From the NCBI RefSeq assembly GCF_023061285.1, contig NZ_JAKGAM010000007.1, positions 85,631-149,630 of the forward strand: 64,000 nucleotides of DNA, read 5' to 3'. The notes beneath the pieces are model-generated. The model was not told the DNA's origin, ran no database searches, and saw only the letters and a program-made list of their open reading frames with translations. The stretch is from Chromohalobacter nigrandesensis (GTDB lineage: Bacteria; Pseudomonadota; Gammaproteobacteria; Pseudomonadales; Halomonadaceae). The position numbers and the translations under genes are program-made. Position 1 is the stretch's first letter. Each line of letters starts with the position of its first letter. Shown here in pieces: positions 27,145 through 36,598 of this stretch.

Positions 27145-28533
27145 TCAGCGGCGCTGTTCGGCGACGAAGGCTTGCACCGCCTCGAGCTCGGCCGGCAGCA
27201 CGCTGTAGCGCTCTTCGCGCTCGAGCAAGTCGGCCATGTGCTCAGGCAGCGGCACGCCCTCGAAGCCTGCCTGGAGCACCGCGTCGGCGAACTTGGCCGG
27301 ATGCGCGGTCGCCAGGGTGATCATCGGCGTCGCGGCATCCGTACGCACACGCTCGGCGGCGCGATAGCCCGTCGCGGTATGCGGATCGAGCAACTCCTTG
27401 GTACGCCCATGCGCTTCGCGAATCACCTCGAGGATGGTGGCGTCATCAACGCTATGGCTGGCGAATTTCTCGCGCAGTTTGGCCAACGGCGCTTCGGCGA
27501 GTACTGCGGGTTCTTGCTGGAAGCGCTCGAGCAAATCGCGCACGGCATCGCCATCGCGGTCGTAAGCCTCGAACAGCAAGCGTTCGAAATTCGACGACAC
27601 CACGATATCCATCGACGGTGCCAGGGTCGCCTTGAGCGCCTGCTTGGAGAAATCATTGTCGGCCAGGGTGCGATGCAGGATGTCGTTAGCATTGGTCGCG
27701 ACGACGAACTGCTTGACCGGCAAGCCCATGCGATAGGCCACGTAGCCGGCGAAGACGTTACCGAAATTGGCCGACGGCACGCAGAAGCTCACCTCGCGAT
27801 GCGGCGCGCCCAGGGCCACCGCAGAGGCCACATAGTAGACCACCTGCGCCATGATGCGCGCCCAGTTGATGGAGTTGACCGCCACCAACCGCGTACCGTT
27901 GAGGAAGCCCTGGTCGGCGAAGCTGGCCTTGACCATCGCCTGAGCAGCGTCGAAATCGCCTTCGATGGCGATATTGAAGACGTTATCGGCGAGCACCGTG
28001 GTCATCTGCCGGCGCTGCACCTCGGAGACCCGGTTATGCGGATGCAGGATGAAGATGTCAAGGTTGTCGCAATGCCGACAGCCCTCGATCGCCGCCGACC
28101 CGGTATCGCCGGATGTCGCCCCCATGATCACCGCACGCTCGCCGCGCTTGGCCAGGAAGTGATCGAGGATGCGCCCCAGCAACTGCAGGGCGATATCCTT
28201 GAACGCCAGCGTCGGGCCGTGAAACAGCTCGAGCAGGAAGTGATTGGCGTCGAGTTGATTCAGCGGCACCACGGCATCGTGGCTGAAGGTCGCGTAGGCG
28301 TCCTTGACCAGGGCGCGGAAGGTATCGTCGTCGATCTCGCCGTTGACGAAGGGTTTCATCACCCGAAAGGCGACCTCGGCATAGGAAAGCCCCGCCATCG
28401 CCTCGAGCTCTTCCGTCGAGAGCGTGGGAATCGTCTCCGGCACGTAAAGACCGCCATCGGAGGCCATCCCGGTCAGCACCACTTCTTCGAAACTCAGCGC
28501 CGGCGCCTGGCCGCGCGTACTGATATAACGCAT
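27145..28533 (-). CDS. thrC: Threonine synthase
   Basis: This 462-residue PLP enzyme converts O-phosphohomoserine to threonine. It opens with the typical MRYISTRGQAPALSFEEVVLTGMASDGGLYVPE. The PLP lysine lies in HGPTLAFKDIALQ (about residues 105-117), and the phosphate-binding loop is GATSGDTGSAAIEG. Length and motifs match the long bacterial class. A GGAG site precedes the ATG. It follows hom after 110 bases that contain a heptamer-type repeat, so the two probably share transcripts. Confidence 0.97.
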   Translation of the reverse strand: MRYISTRGQAPALSFEEVVLTGMASDGGLYVPETIPTLSTEELEAMAGLSYAEVAFRVMKPFVNGEIDDDTFRALVKDAYATFSHDAVVPLNQLDANHFLLELFHGPTLAFKDIALQLLGRILDHFLAKRGERAVIMGATSGDTGSAAIEGCRHCDNLDIFILHPHNRVSEVQRRQMTTVLADNVFNIAIEGDFDAAQAMVKASFADQGFLNGTRLVAVNSINWARIMAQVVYYVASAVALGAPHREVSFCVPSANFGNVFAGYVAYRMGLPVKQFVVATNANDILHRTLADNDFSKQALKATLAPSMDIVVSSNFERLLFEAYDRDGDAVRDLLERFQQEPAVLAEAPLAKLREKFASHSVDDATILEVIREAHGRTKELLDPHTATGYRAAERVRTDAATPMITLATAHPAKFADAVLQAGFEGVPLPEHMADLLEREERYSVLPAELEAVQAFVAEQRR

Positions 28534-28551
28534 GCTTCACTCCGTGAGTGG

Positions 28552-28615
28552 CGAGCTTCGAGCCGCGGGCTCCGAGCTGTTGTTGCTCGAAGCTCGCGGC
28601 TCGTCACTCGAAGCC
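28552..28615. repeat. Degenerate heptamer repeat between hom and thrC
   Basis: The space can be cut into seven-base units: CGAGCTT, CGAGCCG, CGGGCTC, CGAGCTG, an eight-base TTGTTGCT, then CGAAGCT, CGCGGCT, CGTCACT, CGAAGCC. The unit CGAGCCG equals the unit of the 13-copy array at 8372-8462. Confidence 0.75.
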
Positions 28616-28643
28616 ACTGTTATAGCGCCCCGAAACCGGCGCT

Positions 28644-29960
28644 TTATTCCTGCTCGTCGAGCGATTCGACGCGAATCCGCGTCACCGGACCGGCGATATC
28701 GGCCAGCGATTCGAGCTGACGGATCGCTTGGTTCATGTGCTGCTCGCGGGTGCGGTGCGTCATCAGGATGATGGGGACCAGCTCACCTTCGATGGCTTCC
28801 TTCTGGATGATCGCCTCGATGGAGATCCCTTGCTCTGAGAGGATCGTCGCCACCCGTGCCAGCACGCCCGGGCGGTCCACCGCCAGCAGACGCAGGTAAT
28901 AGGCGGTGACGATGTCCTCCATGGGCAGTATCGGCAGCGAGCCATCGGCCTCGTCGATGCCGCTGAAGGCCAGATACGGCACCCGGTAATGGTGCTCGGT
29001 GGTGATATCACGCGCCACGTCGAGCAGGTCGGCGACCACCGCCGAAGCCGTAGGCTCGGCCCCCGCGCCGGCGCCATAGTAAAGCGTCGGCCCCACGGCA
29101 TCGCCCATCACCGCGATGGCGTTCTTGACGCCATGCACGCTTGCCAGCAGGCGTTCCTTGGGGATCAAGGTCGGATGCACCCGCAGTTCGAGTCCCTGGT
29201 CGGTGCGCTTGGAAAGCCCCAGATGCTTGATGATGTAACCCAGTTGATCGGCCTGCTCGACATCCTCGGCGGTGACCCGCGAGATGCCTTCCGTATAAGC
29301 CTTATCGAACTGCAGCGGCACACCAAAGGCAATCGACGCCAGGATGGTCAGCTTATGCGCGGCGTCGATGCCTTCGACATCGAAGGTCGGATCGGCTTCG
29401 GCATAGCCCAGCGCCTGCGCCTCGGCGAGTACATCGTCGAAGGCGCGGCCTTCGTCACGCATGTGGGTCAGGATGTAGTTGCCGGTGCCGTTGATGATGC
29501 CGGCAAGCCATTGAATGCGGTTGGCACCCAGGCCTTCACGCAACGACTTGATCACCGGGATGCCACCGGCCACGGCCGCCTCGAAGGCCACGATCACGCC
29601 CTTCTCGTGGGCGGCCTGGAATATCTCGTTGCCGTGCACGGCGATCAACGCCTTGTTGGCGGTGACCACGTGCTTGCCGTTCTCGATGGCGGTCATCACC
29701 AGCTCGCGAGCTACGTCGTAGCCGCCGATCAACTCGACCAGTACATCGACATCGGGATTGCGTGCCACCTCGAAGACATCGCGGGTGACCTTGACCCCGG
29801 CGGTTTCGCATTGCGGGTTATCGCGACGCGTACCGACTTGCTCGACGATAATCGGTCGACTGGCGCGACGAGCGATATCGTCCGCATTACGCGTCAACAC
29901 ATTGAAGGTACCGCCACCCACGGTCCCTAGCCCACAGATACCTACTCTCACCGGTTTCAA
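28644..29960 (-). CDS. hom: Homoserine dehydrogenase
   Basis: This enzyme of 438 residues reduces aspartate semialdehyde to homoserine in the threonine, methionine and isoleucine branch. The N-terminal NAD(P)-binding motif is GICGLGTVGGGTFNVL. The catalytic domain includes GIINGTGNYILTHM and EADPTFDVEGIDAAHKLTIL, and a C-terminal ACT domain (RPGVLARVATILSEQGIS) senses threonine. I chose the TTG at 29960, seven bases behind GGGGAG, giving MKPVRVGICGLG, the usual start. A GTG two codons upstream sits too close to that site. Confidence 0.95.
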   Translation of the reverse strand: MKPVRVGICGLGTVGGGTFNVLTRNADDIARRASRPIIVEQVGTRRDNPQCETAGVKVTRDVFEVARNPDVDVLVELIGGYDVARELVMTAIENGKHVVTANKALIAVHGNEIFQAAHEKGVIVAFEAAVAGGIPVIKSLREGLGANRIQWLAGIINGTGNYILTHMRDEGRAFDDVLAEAQALGYAEADPTFDVEGIDAAHKLTILASIAFGVPLQFDKAYTEGISRVTAEDVEQADQLGYIIKHLGLSKRTDQGLELRVHPTLIPKERLLASVHGVKNAIAVMGDAVGPTLYYGAGAGAEPTASAVVADLLDVARDITTEHHYRVPYLAFSGIDEADGSLPILPMEDIVTAYYLRLLAVDRPGVLARVATILSEQGISIEAIIQKEAIEGELVPIILMTHRTREQHMNQAIRQLESLADIAGPVTRIRVESLDEQE

Positions 29961-30044
29961 CGTCACGCTCCCCTTGCTCAGTGTATGTGTCCAGCGGACC
30001 TCCTCTGCCTAGCGTCGGAGGTCATCCTATTTATCGTCGCTCGG

Positions 30045-30779
30045 TCATTGCTGGATGCCGAGCATCGACGCCAGCCGCTCGGCCGGCACGTACCCCGGTA
30101 CCATACGGCCATTCGGCAACACGATGGCGGGCGTCCCCTGAATCCCCAGCTCACGTCCAAGTTCGTACTGCTCGGCCACTGGTGCCTCGCACTGCGCCGT
30201 GGCGTCCGGGGTTTCTCCGCCCATCGCGCCGGTGAGCGCCTCGGTGGCGTTGTCGGCGCACCAGGCCTGGCTCAGCACGCGTGCCGCCTCGGAGTCGACA
30301 CCGGCACGTGGAAAGGCCAGATAGTCTACCTCGATTCCCATCCGATTGAGACGGGGAACTTCCTTATGCAGTTTTTGGCAATAAGGGCACGAGGTATCGG
30401 TAAAGACGGTAATGCGTGCCTTGACCTCGCCGGCAGGCTTGTAGATGACGCGCTCATCCTCGGGGACGTCATCGAGACGCGCCTGGCGGCGCTCGTTGGC
30501 GGCACGTTCGGTCAGGTTGACCATCTGCCCGTCGCGGTTTCGATACAGGTCACCGACCACCATGTATTCCCCGTCGGCATCTGTATACAGGGTTTCGCCG
30601 CTCTCGAGGCGCACTTCATAGAGCCCCGATAACGGCGACTCCTCGATCGACGCTACCGGCATCGGCTGCCCGTTGTGGGTCAGCTTGTCAGCCAGCCCCT
30701 CGGGGGGTGCAGCAAGGCTTAGCGGCGCGGCCAGAAGGGCCAGGGCGCCCCCCATTACGGACAATACGGCTCTAGACAT
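30045..30779 (-). CDS. dsbC: Thiol:disulfide interchange protein DsbC
   Basis: This periplasmic disulfide isomerase of 244 residues has a signal peptide ending near PLSLA before APPEGLADKL. An N-terminal dimerisation domain (about residues 25-90) is followed by a thioredoxin-like domain with active site CPYC (FTDTSCPYCQKLHKE). The cis-Pro loop is GIQGTPAIVLPNG. Two further Cys (WCADN and QCEAP) form the structural disulfide typical of DsbC. The ATG at 30779 has AGAGG ahead. It starts three bases after the xerD stop, the classic xerD-dsbC pair. Confidence 0.95.
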   Translation of the reverse strand: MSRAVLSVMGGALALLAAPLSLAAPPEGLADKLTHNGQPMPVASIEESPLSGLYEVRLESGETLYTDADGEYMVVGDLYRNRDGQMVNLTERAANERRQARLDDVPEDERVIYKPAGEVKARITVFTDTSCPYCQKLHKEVPRLNRMGIEVDYLAFPRAGVDSEAARVLSQAWCADNATEALTGAMGGETPDATAQCEAPVAEQYELGRELGIQGTPAIVLPNGRMVPGYVPAERLASMLGIQQ

Positions 30780-30781
30780 GA

Positions 30782-31669
30782 TCAACCTCTAGGATGATGT
30801 TGGGCGTGCAGCGCTTCCAGGCGCGCTTGGGCCACCTGGGTATAGATTTGCGTGGTCGACAGATCACTGTGTCCCAGCAACAACTGTACGACACGCAAAT
30901 TGGCGCCATGATTCAACAGATGCGTGGCGAATGCATGGCGCAGCGTGTGTGGCGAAAGGGGCTTGTCGATACCAGCCACCACGGCATGCCGCTTGATACG
31001 ATGCCAGAACGTCTGGCGGGTCATGAACCCATCATGGCGTCCGGGAAACAAGGGCGGTCGCGTCGGATCGTTCATCAAGCCCCCACGCCCTTGCCGCAGG
31101 TAGCGCTCAAGCCATGCGGTCGCCTCCTCGCCCAGCGGGACCAAGCGCTCCTTATCGCCCTTGCCGAGCACGCGCAGCACGCCTTGACGCAAGTTGACCG
31201 CATCCACCGTCAAGCCGACCAGTTCGGAGACGCGCAGACCACATCCATACAACACCTCGAGCATGGTGCGGTCGCGCAGCCCCAGCGAGGTATCCAGGTC
31301 CGGGGCCTCGAGCAGACGCTCAACCTCGGCTTCATCCAGGGTATTGGGCAACCGGGCGACGGCCTTGGGCGCACGCTCCTCGGCCAGAGGATCATGGGCG
31401 ATATGCCCCTCGGCCAGCGCCCAGCGATAGAAGCGCCGCAGGCAAGACAGCAGGCGTGCCACCGAGCGAGGATGATAGTGCTCGCGACGCGCCGTCAGAA
31501 ACGTCTCCAGCGCGTTTCCCCCGGGGGCCAACAGACGCTCGCCACGCAACGTGAGGTGCGCGAGCCAGGCATCCAGATCGCGCCGATAGGCGTCCAGCGT
31601 ATGCCGACTCAACCCACGCTCCAGCCAGAGCCCATCGAGAAAAGCATCACGCCACTCGAGATCATCCAC
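30782..31669 (-). CDS. xerD: Tyrosine recombinase XerD
   Basis: XerD acts with XerC at dif to resolve chromosome dimers. This 295-residue protein has the SAM-like N-terminal domain and the catalytic set: Arg in GLRVSELVGL, His-x-x-Arg in SPHTLRHAFATHLLNHGANL, His in LLGHSDLSTTQIYT, and the Tyr nucleophile in that same stretch. I chose the GTG at 31669 (VDDLEWRDAFLDGL), nine bases after AGGAGG. This gives the E. coli length and avoids reading through the rplS terminator upstream. Confidence 0.95.
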   Translation of the reverse strand: MDDLEWRDAFLDGLWLERGLSRHTLDAYRRDLDAWLAHLTLRGERLLAPGGNALETFLTARREHYHPRSVARLLSCLRRFYRWALAEGHIAHDPLAEERAPKAVARLPNTLDEAEVERLLEAPDLDTSLGLRDRTMLEVLYGCGLRVSELVGLTVDAVNLRQGVLRVLGKGDKERLVPLGEEATAWLERYLRQGRGGLMNDPTRPPLFPGRHDGFMTRQTFWHRIKRHAVVAGIDKPLSPHTLRHAFATHLLNHGANLRVVQLLLGHSDLSTTQIYTQVAQARLEALHAQHHPRG

Positions 31670-31711
31670 CGATTCTGCCCTCCTCGCGCCGTCTTCGCCT
31701 ACCCCATATGC

Positions 31712-31745
31712 AAAAACCCCGCGAGCCAAGGGCCCGCAGGGTTTT
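31712..31745 (-). terminator. Terminator after rplS
   Basis: On minus, AAAACCCTGCGGGCC and GGCTCGCGGGGTTTT form a long stem with a three-base loop and a TTTTT run. It separates the ribosomal operon from xerD. Confidence 0.85.
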
Positions 31746-31801
31746 CGTCGAGCGCCCGCCAAAGGAAGCGCTCATGACGTCTCGACGACGCCGCAAGCCG
31801 C

Positions 31802-32161
31802 TTAACGAGTCAGCTTTTCCTTGATACGAGCGGACTTGCCACTACGCTCGCGGAGGTAGTACAGCTTGGCCTGGCGCACGTCACCGCGACGCTTGACCTC
31901 GATGGAGTCGACCAGCGGGCTGTACGTCTGGAAAGTACGCTCGACGCCGACACCGTGGGAAACCTTGCGCACGGTGAAGGCGGAGTTGAGCCCGCGGTTA
32001 CGCTTGCCGATCACCACACCTTCGAAAGCCTGCAGACGCTCACGGTTACCTTCCACGACCTTGACCTGAACGGTCACGGTGTCACCCGGCGAGAATTCCG
32101 GAATATTCTTGCTCATCTGCTCGGTTTCGAGCGCCTGGATCACTTTGTTCTTGCTACTCAT
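31802..32161 (-). CDS. rplS: 50S ribosomal protein bL19
   Basis: This 119-residue ribosomal protein sits at the 30S-50S interface. Characteristic segments are [35 protein letters not shown] and [20 protein letters not shown]. The ATG at 32161 is supported by the family N-terminus. It closes the rpsP-rimM-trmD-rplS operon and is followed by a good terminator. Confidence 0.98.
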   Translation of the reverse strand: MSSKNKVIQALETEQMSKNIPEFSPGDTVTVQVKVVEGNRERLQAFEGVVIGKRNRGLNSAFTVRKVSHGVGVERTFQTYSPLVDSIEVKRRGDVRQAKLYYLRERSGKSARIKEKLTR

Positions 32162-32270
32162 GACTAAACTCCTTGATATTTGGATGACCGTCTCTTCATT
32201 GTGTCGAGAGTCGGTCGTGATCCCGGCGTCGCGAAACGCGGGAATCGACGTAATGGGTGACGCGCGGCGC

Positions 32271-33074
32271 TCATTCGTCGAGCGTCCGTCGCTCCTCCGT
32301 CCTGCCGACGTGCTGACTCGCGGCATCTTCTGCGATGAACTCGTCGAGCAATCGTTGCTGCTCGCGATCCAGAGCGCGACCTTCGAGAAGGTCGGGTCGC
32401 CTGAGCCAGGTGCGCCCGAGGGACTGCTTCAGCCGCCAACGGCGAATCGCCGCGTGGTTGCCACTCAGCAGGATGTCCGGCACACCACGCCCATCGATCG
32501 TCTCGGGACGCGTGTAATGCGGGCAATCCAGAAGCCCCTCGCTAAAGGAATCCTCGAGTGCCGAATCGCCATGACCGAGCACACCCGGCACCAGCCGGGA
32601 GACGGCATCGACCATCACCATGGCCGGCAATTCACCCCCGCTGAGCACATAATCGCCGATCGACCATTCTGCGTCGATGTCGGCCTCGACCACTCGCTCG
32701 TCGATACCTTCGTAACGACCAGCGACAACGATCAGTGCCTCCAGGTCGGCCAGCTCCCGCACACCGCGTTGATCGAGCCGCCGTCCCTGAGGCGACAGAT
32801 AAACCACGCGAGTGCGCTCCGGCGCACAACCACGGCGTTCGGCGTCACGGCGAGCCTCGGCGATGGCGGGTCGTAGCGTGTCGACCTTCATCAGCATGCC
32901 GGGACCACCGCCATAAGGCCGATCATCCACCGTGCGGTGCTTATCCGTGGCGTAATCCCGGGGATTCCAGAAATCCACCACTAGCAATCCCTGGTCGACG
33001 GCACGCCCCGTTACGCCGTAACGAGTGATCGCCTCGAACATCTCCGGGAACAAGGAGACAACACCAATCCACAC
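32271..33074 (-). CDS. trmD: tRNA (guanine-37-N1)-methyltransferase TrmD
   Basis: This SPOUT-class enzyme of 267 residues methylates G37 next to the anticodon and prevents frameshifting. Its start [20 protein letters not shown] is typical, and the knot region is seen in [26 protein letters not shown] and [14 protein letters not shown]. The start codon is GTG at 33074. It stands 38 bases after rimM and 109 bases before rplS in the standard ribosomal operon. Confidence 0.97.
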   Translation of the reverse strand: MWIGVVSLFPEMFEAITRYGVTGRAVDQGLLVVDFWNPRDYATDKHRTVDDRPYGGGPGMLMKVDTLRPAIAEARRDAERRGCAPERTRVVYLSPQGRRLDQRGVRELADLEALIVVAGRYEGIDERVVEADIDAEWSIGDYVLSGGELPAMVMVDAVSRLVPGVLGHGDSALEDSFSEGLLDCPHYTRPETIDGRGVPDILLSGNHAAIRRWRLKQSLGRTWLRRPDLLEGRALDREQQRLLDEFIAEDAASQHVGRTEERRTLDE

Positions 33075-33112
33075 GGCTTCATCACTCGACCAATGACACC
33101 GGCGATACGGCG

Positions 33113-33667
33113 TCAGAATTCAGGATCCCAATCCACTGTCATACGCCCGGCATCGAGATCCACTTCGCGGATCACGCCGTCGGGCAGAAACGGTAATAAC
33201 CGCTCCCGGTCATCGAGACTCGCCTCGCAGGGCTTGATCACCAACACATCGTTGGCACCCGTCTCGAAGAGATAATTCACTTGCCCCAGACATTCACCGG
33301 ACAGTGTCTCGACTCGCAAGCCTTCGAGCTGATACCAGTAATAGTCGCCCGGCGCGAGCGCCGGCAACGCCTGCTTGGGCAGGAGAATATCCGCGCCGGC
33401 CCAACGTTCGGCCAGTTCGCGGCTCGAGATGCCTTCAAGGCTGGCGACCAGCCCTTTTCCATGGGGGCGCCCCTGATTCAGCTTGCACTCGAGGTACTCG
33501 CCGCGCAGTGACAACACCCATTCAGCATGCTCGAAGATGCCCTCGATGGGGCTGGTGTACGAATACACCTTCAACCACCCTTTCACGCCGTAGGGACTGG
33601 TCAGGCGACCAAGCACCACATGCTCGTCGTCTTGCGCCGCATCGGCGCGACCGGTCTCGTGCGACAT
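33113..33667 (-). CDS. rimM: Ribosome maturation factor RimM
   Basis: RimM assists late 30S assembly around protein S19. The 184-residue product has the N-terminal barrel ([21 protein letters not shown]) and a C-terminal PRC-barrel domain with [13 protein letters not shown] and DVLVIKP. The ATG at 33667 matches family length. A GTG six codons upstream (33685), overlapping the rpsP stop, is possible; neither has a strong ribosome binding site. Its position between rpsP and trmD is universal in this group. Confidence 0.95.
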   Translation of the reverse strand: MSHETGRADAAQDDEHVVLGRLTSPYGVKGWLKVYSYTSPIEGIFEHAEWVLSLRGEYLECKLNQGRPHGKGLVASLEGISSRELAERWAGADILLPKQALPALAPGDYYWYQLEGLRVETLSGECLGQVNYLFETGANDVLVIKPCEASLDDRERLLPFLPDGVIREVDLDAGRMTVDWDPEF

Positions 33668-33681
33668 AGAGGGCAGTGCAC

Positions 33682-33933
33682 TCACGCTTGCTGCTTGCGT
33701 GCTTCTTTCAGAAGCTCAGCGACGCGATCGGAGAGCTGAGCACCCAGCCCCTGCCAATGCTCGGCACGCTCGAGATCGACGCGCAGACGCTCTTCCTGAC
33801 CGCGGGCGACCGGGTTGAAGAAGCCGATACGCTCGATGAAACGGCCATCGCGAGACTTGCGCGAGTCGCTGACGGTGAGGTGGTAAAAGGGACGCTTCTT
33901 GGCGCCACCACGGGCCAAACGGATGGTAACCAT
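33682..33933 (-). CDS. rpsP: 30S ribosomal protein bS16
   Basis: This 83-residue ribosomal protein opens with [19 protein letters not shown] and continues with [19 protein letters not shown], all hallmarks of S16. AGGA lies ahead of the ATG. It begins the rpsP-rimM-trmD-rplS operon and lies 134 bases downstream of ffh on the same strand. Confidence 0.98.
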   Translation of the reverse strand: MVTIRLARGGAKKRPFYHLTVSDSRKSRDGRFIERIGFFNPVARGQEERLRVDLERAEHWQGLGAQLSDRVAELLKEARKQQA

Positions 33934-34020
33934 GCGTTATAATCCTACGGTTGAAGTTTTACGTTACGCCACGAACTGTCGCGGCGGGCAAGACCCACCT
34001 GCGAAGACGCAGCATTCTAC

Positions 34021-34051
34021 GGAAAAAGGCCCGTATTGGAAACCTTTTTCC
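34021..34051 (-). terminator. Terminator after ffh
   Basis: GGAAAAAGG and CCTTTTTCC form a nine-bp perfect stem 17 bases past the ffh stop, with a 13-base loop. It probably separates ffh from the rpsP operon. Confidence 0.65.
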
Positions 34052-34067
34052 TTGACAACGAAAGGCG

Positions 34068-35504
34068 CTATCGACGGCGCGGAAGGCCGCCACCGGGGCC
34101 ACCGCCCATGCCTGGGCCACCCATACCACCAGGGCCGCCCATGCCACCTGGACCACCCATGCCACCTGAGCCACCGCCCATATCGCGCATCATTTTCTGC
34201 ATGCCGCCTTTCTTGCCGGCCTTTTTCATCATCTTCTGCATCTGCTTATGCTGCTTGAGCAGACGATTGAGATCGGGCACTTGCAAGCCAGCGCCGGCTG
34301 CGATGCGACGCTTGCGCGAACCGCTGATGATTTCTGGCTTGCGGCGCTCCTTCGGAGTCATAGAGTTGATCAACGATTCGAGCTTGCCCAGTTCCTTCTC
34401 GGCACCCGGTCCCTGCGCGGCTTCGGCCATCTGCCCCATGCCGGGTAGCTTGCCCATCAAGCCGCCCATGCCGCCCATCTTCTTGAGCTGCTGGAGCTGT
34501 TCGCGAAAATCCTCGAGATCGAAACCGTTGCCTTTCTTGACCTTCTTGGCCAGCTTCTCGGCCTTGCCTTGGTCGACACTGCGCTCGGCTTCTTCGATGA
34601 GCGACAACATGTCGCCCATGCCTAGAATCCGCGATGCGACACGATCCGGGTGAAACGGCTCGAGAGCATCGACCTTCTCGCCCATGCCCATGAACTTGAT
34701 CGGCTTGCCGGTGACATGACGCACCGAGAGCGCCGCACCGCCGCGGGCGTCACCGTCGGCCTTGGTGAGAATCACCCCGGTCAGCGGCAACGCTTCATGG
34801 AAGACCTGTGCGGTATTGGCGGCATCCTGACCGGTCATGGCGTCGACCACGAACAGCGTCTCATCCGGCGAGATCGCCCCATGCAAGGTCTGGATTTCTT
34901 CCATCATCGCCTGATCGACGGAGAGTCGACCGGCGGTATCCACGATCACCACGTCGTGAAACTGGATCTTGGCATGCTTGATCGCCGCCTGGGCGATGTC
35001 CGCCGGCTGCTGGGCGCTGGTCGAGAGAAAGAAGTCGACCTCCACCTCTTTGGCCAGCGTCTCGAGCTGGTCAATGGCGGCCGGGCGATAGACGTCAGCA
35101 GAGACCACCAGCACTTTTTTCTTTTCACGCTCACGCAGGAAGCGCGCCAACTTGGCGACCGAGGTCGTTTTACCCGCGCCCTGCAGGCCGGCCATCAAGA
35201 CGACCGAAGGCGTGCTCTTGAGCGACAACGCCTCGTTGGCCTCGCCCATGATCGCTTCCAGCTCCTGCTGGACGATCTTGACGAATTGCTGGCCCGGGGA
35301 CAGGCTGCGCGAGACCTCTTGGCCCACGGCGCGCTCGCGCACCCGCTCGACGAACGCCTTGACCACCGGCAGGGCCACATCGGCCTCCAGCAGCGCACGA
35401 CGCACCTCGCGCAGCGTGTCCTTGATGTTGTCCTCGGTCAGCTTGGCCTGACCGGTGATCGACTTCAGTGTGCCCGACAGGCGATCGGTCAAACTTTCAA
35501 ACAT
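34068..35504 (-). CDS. ffh: Signal recognition particle protein Ffh (SRP54)
   Basis: This 478-residue GTPase binds 4.5S RNA and signal peptides on nascent chains, then docks on FtsY. The N domain is followed by the G domain (GLQGAGKTTSVAKLA, DTAGRLSVD, TKADGDARGGAAL) and the Met-rich M domain with GSRKRRIAAGAG, the RNA-binding helix. The last 30 residues are an unusual Gly-Met-Pro repeat (units of GGMGGPG), longer than in E. coli. The start at 35504 (MFESLTDRLSGTL) is the family norm. Confidence 0.97.
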   Translation of the reverse strand: MFESLTDRLSGTLKSITGQAKLTEDNIKDTLREVRRALLEADVALPVVKAFVERVRERAVGQEVSRSLSPGQQFVKIVQQELEAIMGEANEALSLKSTPSVVLMAGLQGAGKTTSVAKLARFLREREKKKVLVVSADVYRPAAIDQLETLAKEVEVDFFLSTSAQQPADIAQAAIKHAKIQFHDVVIVDTAGRLSVDQAMMEEIQTLHGAISPDETLFVVDAMTGQDAANTAQVFHEALPLTGVILTKADGDARGGAALSVRHVTGKPIKFMGMGEKVDALEPFHPDRVASRILGMGDMLSLIEEAERSVDQGKAEKLAKKVKKGNGFDLEDFREQLQQLKKMGGMGGLMGKLPGMGQMAEAAQGPGAEKELGKLESLINSMTPKERRKPEIISGSRKRRIAAGAGLQVPDLNRLLKQHKQMQKMMKKAGKKGGMQKMMRDMGGGSGGMGGPGGMGGPGGMGGPGMGGGPGGGLPRRR

Positions 35505-35600
35505 GGCGCTCTCCGGCAGGAATTGCCTAGGCATGAAACAAAGATTATACGCGTTCGTAGCGACTCTCTCCATGCACCCGTCACGATGCACGAGCGGCGG

Positions 35601-35630
35601 GGGGATTCGCTACGGCGCGGGGATTCGCTA
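35601..35630. repeat. Direct repeat in the ffh-ypjD space
   Basis: Two copies of GGGGATTCGCTA (35601-35612 and 35619-35630) lie 18 bases apart, centre to centre, in the 215-base divergent region. The second runs into TATAGT, a possible -10 box for ypjD. Confidence 0.6.
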
Positions 35631-35719
35631 TAGTAACGCTCTCGAGTCCGCGTGACATGCTCACGTGATATTGACGCTTCATTTTCTTCGACGCCGACCG
35701 GCGCAGGGATTGGCCACCG

Positions 35720-36520
35720 ATGCAGGCGCTGCCTTTTGCGATTCTCGCCATTGTCTGTTATCTCGCCGCAGGCGCCTGGCAGGCGCTGGCGCTTGCCAGG
35801 CGTGTCGCGCCCAGAATGCCCTGGGTACGTGCGTTGGGCTTGCTCGCGGTCAGCGCCCACGCCGTGGTCGTGGCGCATAGTGTGTTTCTGGGTCGAGGCC
35901 TGCATCTGGGGCTGTTCGAAAGCGCTTCCCTCTTCAGTTGGTTGATCGCCGCCCTGTTGATCGCGGTCAGTCTGGTCAAGCCATTGTTGAATGCCGGTGT
36001 CGTCCTCTTCCCACTCGCCGCGCTGACGCTGATTGCACTGATGCTTTACCCCAGTCACATGGTCGAATCCAACGTTTCGCCCGGCATCGTCTTTCATATC
36101 GTGACCTCCAGCGTGGCCTCCGCACTGCTCAGCATCGCGGCGGTACAAGCCGTGCTGGTGACATTCCAGAACCATGCCCTCAAACGCCGTCATACACGTG
36201 GAATCATCCAGGTGCTGCCCGCGCTGACGAGCATGGAGCGCTTGCTGTTCGAGCTCATCGGCGCCGGCTTGCTCTTGCTGACGGCGGCCATCGTCAGCGG
36301 CTTCATTTTCATCGACAATCTCTTCGCCCAGCACCTCGTCCACAAGACGGTATTCTCTCTCGCCGCCTGGCTGGTCTTCACGGGGCTGCTCATCGGTCGT
36401 CACTGGCTGGGTTGGCGCGGCGCGCGCGCGATGCGCTGGACACTGGGCGGCTGCCTGTTACTGGTGCTCGGCTACTTCGGCACCAAGGTCGCGCTACAGC
36501 TTATTTTCCACGATATCTAG
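35720..36520 (+). CDS. ypjD: Inner-membrane cytochrome c assembly-like protein YpjD
   Basis: This 266-residue polytopic protein has about eight membrane segments and belongs to the CcsA/CcmC-related YpjD family. A conserved His lies in SVFLGRGLHLGLFESASLFSW, another in GIVFHIVTSSVASALL, and another in HLVHKTVFSLAAWLVF; these could ligate heme. The tryptophan-rich WWD motif of true heme handlers is not evident. It is placed divergently from ffh with a CorC-type gene next, as in many gammaproteobacteria. The exact function is not settled. Confidence 0.85.
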   Translation: MQALPFAILAIVCYLAAGAWQALALARRVAPRMPWVRALGLLAVSAHAVVVAHSVFLGRGLHLGLFESASLFSWLIAALLIAVSLVKPLLNAGVVLFPLAALTLIALMLYPSHMVESNVSPGIVFHIVTSSVASALLSIAAVQAVLVTFQNHALKRRHTRGIIQVLPALTSMERLLFELIGAGLLLLTAAIVSGFIFIDNLFAQHLVHKTVFSLAAWLVFTGLLIGRHWLGWRGARAMRWTLGGCLLLVLGYFGTKVALQLIFHDI

Positions 36521-36598
36521 GCAAACGCACGGCAACTTGACACTTCCGGGGGGAAACCCTACAAACGATGTTGGCTTTTAAGCGAGGACCTCTCCACC

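Noticed and set aside
30782..31669. XerD as an integrase marking an island
   Set aside because: Motifs, length and the xerD-dsbC neighbourhood show the housekeeping recombinase.
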